In this document: one piece after another, positions 61,941 through 64,000 of the stretch
Numbering within the stretch: the first letter of the stretch is position 1
How the letters are laid out: each line of letters opens with the position of its first letter
Assembly (NCBI GenBank): GCA_963708095.1
Contig: OY970182.1
Span: 2,914,001 to 2,978,000, forward strand
Length of the DNA: 64,000 nucleotides
Reading direction: 5' to 3'
Origin: JAJZVS01 sp963708095
Lineage (GTDB): Bacteria; Pseudomonadota; Alphaproteobacteria; Acetobacterales; Acetobacteraceae
Notes under the pieces: model-generated
Databases searched by the model: none
What the model was told of the DNA's origin: nothing
The model's input: only the letters and a program-made list of their open reading frames with translations
Position numbers and translations under genes: made by a program

Positions 61941-62193
61941 TGGGCGGTGCTTTGGGCGAGAGGTGGCGCGGTGCAGGAAAGTTCCCGACGCTCCGGATCA
62001 GGCGGGAAAACCGGAAGGGATGCAAGCGGGGCGAGACGGGCAGGAGGATGGCCCCCCGTGCCGGCGTCGCGTGCGTACGTCGCGTCCGGACCGGTACGCC
62101 GCGGGCGCCCCCACCCGTCGGCCGCAAGGCCATGCCCCCATATCGGGATCGGTTGGGCCGCCGCGACGGTTGGCAGCAACGCCGCCGCGGCGC

Positions 62194-63462
62194 ATGAACC
62201 CGCCGATGCGAGACCCGACCCGGATGCAAGACCCGACCCGCGATGCCGCCTTCGCCCTGCTGAGTTCGGTCCTGGATCGCCATCGGCCGCTGGAGGAGGC
62301 GCTGGACGCCCTGCCCCCGCTCGCCCCACGCGACCGGGCAGCGGCGCACCGGCTCGCCGCGGCAACCCTGCGCCGGCTCGGCACTCTGGACGCGGTGCTG
62401 GATCCCCTCTTGCGCAAGGCGCCGCCCGATCCGGTGCGCCATATCCTCCGCCTCGGCGCCGCCGGGCTGCTGCTGCTGGACACGCCGGGCCATGCCGCGG
62501 TCGCCACTGCCGTCGCACTGGCGCGCACGCGCGGGTTCGCCCCGTTCACCGGCCTGGTGAACGCCGTGCTGCGCCGCCTGGCCGCCGCCGGTCCGGCCGC
62601 GCTGGAGGGGCTCGATGGCCCGCGGCTCGATACGCCCGCCTGGCTCTGGACCGCCTGGGGCAGCGCGGCTCGCCCGATCGCCGTCGCGCACCAGGTCCCC
62701 GCGCCGCTCGACTTTTCGCTGCGGCCTGGCACGCCGGCGCCGGAGGGGAGCGTGCTGCTACCCACCGGGTCCGTCCGCTTCCCGCCCGGGACACGGGTGG
62801 ACGATGTCCCCGCCTTCGTCGCCGGCGACGCCTGGGTGCAGGACGCCGCCGCCGCGCTGCCGGCGATGCTGCTTGCGGCCCGGCCGGGAGAACGGGTTGC
62901 CGATCTCTGCGCGGCGCCGGGGGGCAAGACCGCCCAGCTCGCCGCCACCGGAGCCAAGGTCGTCGCGGTGGAACGCGATCCGGGACGCCTCTCCCGCCTG
63001 CGCGAGACCCTGGCGCGCACCCGGCTGGAGGCCGAAACGGTCGCCGCCGACGCGGCAACCTGGGCACCGGGCGAGACCTTCGACGCCATACTGCTGGATG
63101 CACCATGCAGCGCCACCGGAACGATCCGCCGCCACCCTGACGTCGCGCATCTGAAACGCCCGCGCGACATCGCCGCACTGACCCAATCCCAGGACCGCCT
63201 GCTCGCCGCCGCCGCCGCCCTGCTGCGTCCCGGCGGGCGGCTGATCTACGCCGTGTGCTCGCTTCAGCCCGAGGAAGCCGAACCCCGAATCGCCGCCGCC
63301 CTCGCCACCGGCGGACTGCGCCACGATCCGTTCACCGCCGCCGAAGTCACCGCGCTGCCTGAGGCCCGCACGGCGGATGGGTTCCTGCGCACGAACCCGG
63401 CGCTCTGGCCCGAGTACGACGGGATGGATGGCTTCTTCGCCGCTCGGCTGGTGCGGCACTGA
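62194..63462 (+). CDS. rsmB: RsmB-type 16S rRNA (cytosine-5) methyltransferase
   Basis: 422 residues. An N-terminal NusB-like helical domain (RDAAFALLSSVLDRHRPLEEAL, TPGHAAVATAVALAR, LVNAVLRRL) precedes the Rossmann methyltransferase: motif I VADLCAAPGGKTAQLA, motif IV LDAPCSATGTIRRHPD, and motif VI IYAVCSLQPEEAE with the catalytic cysteine. RsmB methylates C967 of 16S rRNA. ATG 62194 is chosen by the family N-terminus; a long in-frame stretch upstream is GC-driven and antisense to rnr. It is divergent from rnr with a 253-bp gap. Confidence 0.92.
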   Translation: MNPPMRDPTRMQDPTRDAAFALLSSVLDRHRPLEEALDALPPLAPRDRAAAHRLAAATLRRLGTLDAVLDPLLRKAPPDPVRHILRLGAAGLLLLDTPGHAAVATAVALARTRGFAPFTGLVNAVLRRLAAAGPAALEGLDGPRLDTPAWLWTAWGSAARPIAVAHQVPAPLDFSLRPGTPAPEGSVLLPTGSVRFPPGTRVDDVPAFVAGDAWVQDAAAALPAMLLAARPGERVADLCAAPGGKTAQLAATGAKVVAVERDPGRLSRLRETLARTRLEAETVAADAATWAPGETFDAILLDAPCSATGTIRRHPDVAHLKRPRDIAALTQSQDRLLAAAAALLRPGGRLIYAVCSLQPEEAEPRIAAALATGGLRHDPFTAAEVTALPEARTADGFLRTNPALWPEYDGMDGFFAARLVRH

Positions 63463-63469
63463 AGAGAAA

Positions 63470-63501
63470 GCAAGGCCGGGAGGCTTCGCCCCCTGGCCGT
63501 C
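63470..63501. repeat. Fragment of the long palindrome family / bidirectional hairpin
   Basis: GCAAGGCCGGGAGGC next to TTCGCCCCCTGGCCGTCCT resembles the outer end of the element at 24.2 kb (AAGGCCAGGGGGC...GCCCCCTGGCC). It fills the 39-bp gap between the convergent rsmB and maeB genes and can form a GGCC-based stem. Confidence 0.5.
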
Positions 63502-64000
63502 CTACCTCTCCCGCAGTGCCGCCTCGCGCGCCGCGAACGCGCTCAGGTTCACGATCCCCCGCGCCGTCACGCTGGGGACCAGCACGTGGATCGGCCGCGA
63601 CATCCCGAGCAACAGCGGCCCGACCGACAGTGCATCGGCTGCGGCTTTCAGCAGGGTGAACGCGATGTTCGCGGCGTCCAGGTTGGGCATCACCAGCAGG
63701 TTGGCTGTGCCCTTGATCCGGCTATCCGTCACGGCGCGGGCGCGGATTGCCTCCACCAGCGCCGATTCCGCGTTCATTTCGCCGTCCACCGCGAGGCTTG
63801 GCTGGCGCGCGCGGACCAACTCGAGCGCGCTACGCATCTTGCGCGCGGAGTCGGAATCGCTGGCACCGAAATTGGAGTGCGACAGCAGCGCCACGTTGGG
63901 CACGATGCCGAACCCGGCGACGGCGTCGGCGGCGAGCAGGGTCATCTCGGCGATCTGTTCCGCGGTAGGATCAACCACCATGTGCGTGTCGCACAGGAAC
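63502..64000 (-). CDS. MaeB-type malic enzyme, C-terminal phosphotransacetylase domain (partial)
   Basis: 166 residues of the C-terminal domain, open at the right edge. HMVVDPTAEQIAEMTLLAAD, VALLSHSNFGASDSDSARKMR, DGEMNAESALVEAIR, NLLVMPNLDAANIAFTLLKA and the final HVLVPSVTARGIVNLSAF are characteristic of the phosphate-acetyltransferase-like tail of NADP-dependent malic enzymes. The tail is regulatory and oligomer-forming in MaeB. A stand-alone phosphate acetyltransferase is the alternative because the catalytic malic domain would be beyond the edge. Confidence 0.85.
   Translation of the reverse strand, partial: FLCDTHMVVDPTAEQIAEMTLLAADAVAGFGIVPNVALLSHSNFGASDSDSARKMRSALELVRARQPSLAVDGEMNAESALVEAIRARAVTDSRIKGTANLLVMPNLDAANIAFTLLKAAADALSVGPLLLGMSRPIHVLVPSVTARGIVNLSAFAAREAALRER

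Overview
The window is 64 kb of GC-rich chromosome from an alphaproteobacterium, most likely Rhodospirillales and in the vicinity of Acetobacteraceae. That reading rests on alphaproteobacterial gene orders (pal-cpoB-tilS-ftsH-folP, NDUFA12-mlaD-DUF2155, hslV-hslU), on the very high GC at third codon positions, and on the gene content. No rRNA, CRISPR array, prophage or intact transposon is visible; one tRNA (Met, CAT) is present. Taxonomy is an inference from gene content, not from a marker search.

Layout. 1-5.9 kb: otsA (cut by the left edge), an ABC exporter, a GT4 glycosyltransferase, and the thiD/glmM pair. 5.9-9.0 kb: a PEP-CTERM exported protein and an orphan bacterial enhancer-binding protein lacking the GAFTGA loop, lying between glmM and folP, two genes that are often neighbours. 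9.0-17.2 kb: folP, ftsH, tilS, cpoB, pal and xseA, all on the minus strand. 17.2-18.9 kb: a decayed toxin-antitoxin scar (vapB/vapC/higB remnants) and a small lipoprotein. 18.9-26 kb: purD, two unusual glycosyltransferase-like genes, tadA, a PuuD-type amidotransferase, a 331-bp near-perfect palindrome, an RluB-type pseudouridine synthase and a DMT transporter. 26-33 kb: a molybdenum hydroxylase operon led by an unrecognised protein with an internal duplication, then a split three-gene nitrile hydratase/thiocyanate hydrolase-like cluster followed by a RidA protein. 33-36.8 kb: DinB, YbaK, MarC, an alpha/beta hydrolase without its nucleophile serine, and a frameshifted glutathione S-transferase.

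37.1-39.9 kb holds the most interesting operon: three stop/start-overlapping genes for a small membrane protein, a membrane-anchored CbbX/SpoVK-type AAA+ ATPase and a membrane-anchored Sel1-repeat protein. 40.0-43.6 kb is a tight minus-strand operon (NDUFA12, mlaD, a 72-residue protein, DUF2155, otsB, HAD dehalogenase). 43.8-46.4 kb carries hslVU and an AbrB-Doc toxin-antitoxin pair. 47.2-49.0 kb is an accessory patch behind tRNA-Met with an AT-richer NYN-nuclease gene. 49.0-51.7 kb encodes a pseudokinase and a partner membrane protein. 51.8-53.2 kb is an orphan Tat-exported sugar-binding protein. 53.8-63.5 kb has a TamB-like protein whose stop codon seems lost, an S41 protease, an RNase R without its usual N-terminal helix-turn-helix, and an RsmB-type rRNA methyltransferase. 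The right edge cuts a MaeB/phosphotransacetylase C-terminal domain.

Recurrent palindromic repeats (a long one at 24.1 kb with decayed relatives at 43.7 and 63.5 kb, and short C-rich hairpins at 3.5, 13.5 and 58.2 kb) sit in intergenic gaps throughout.
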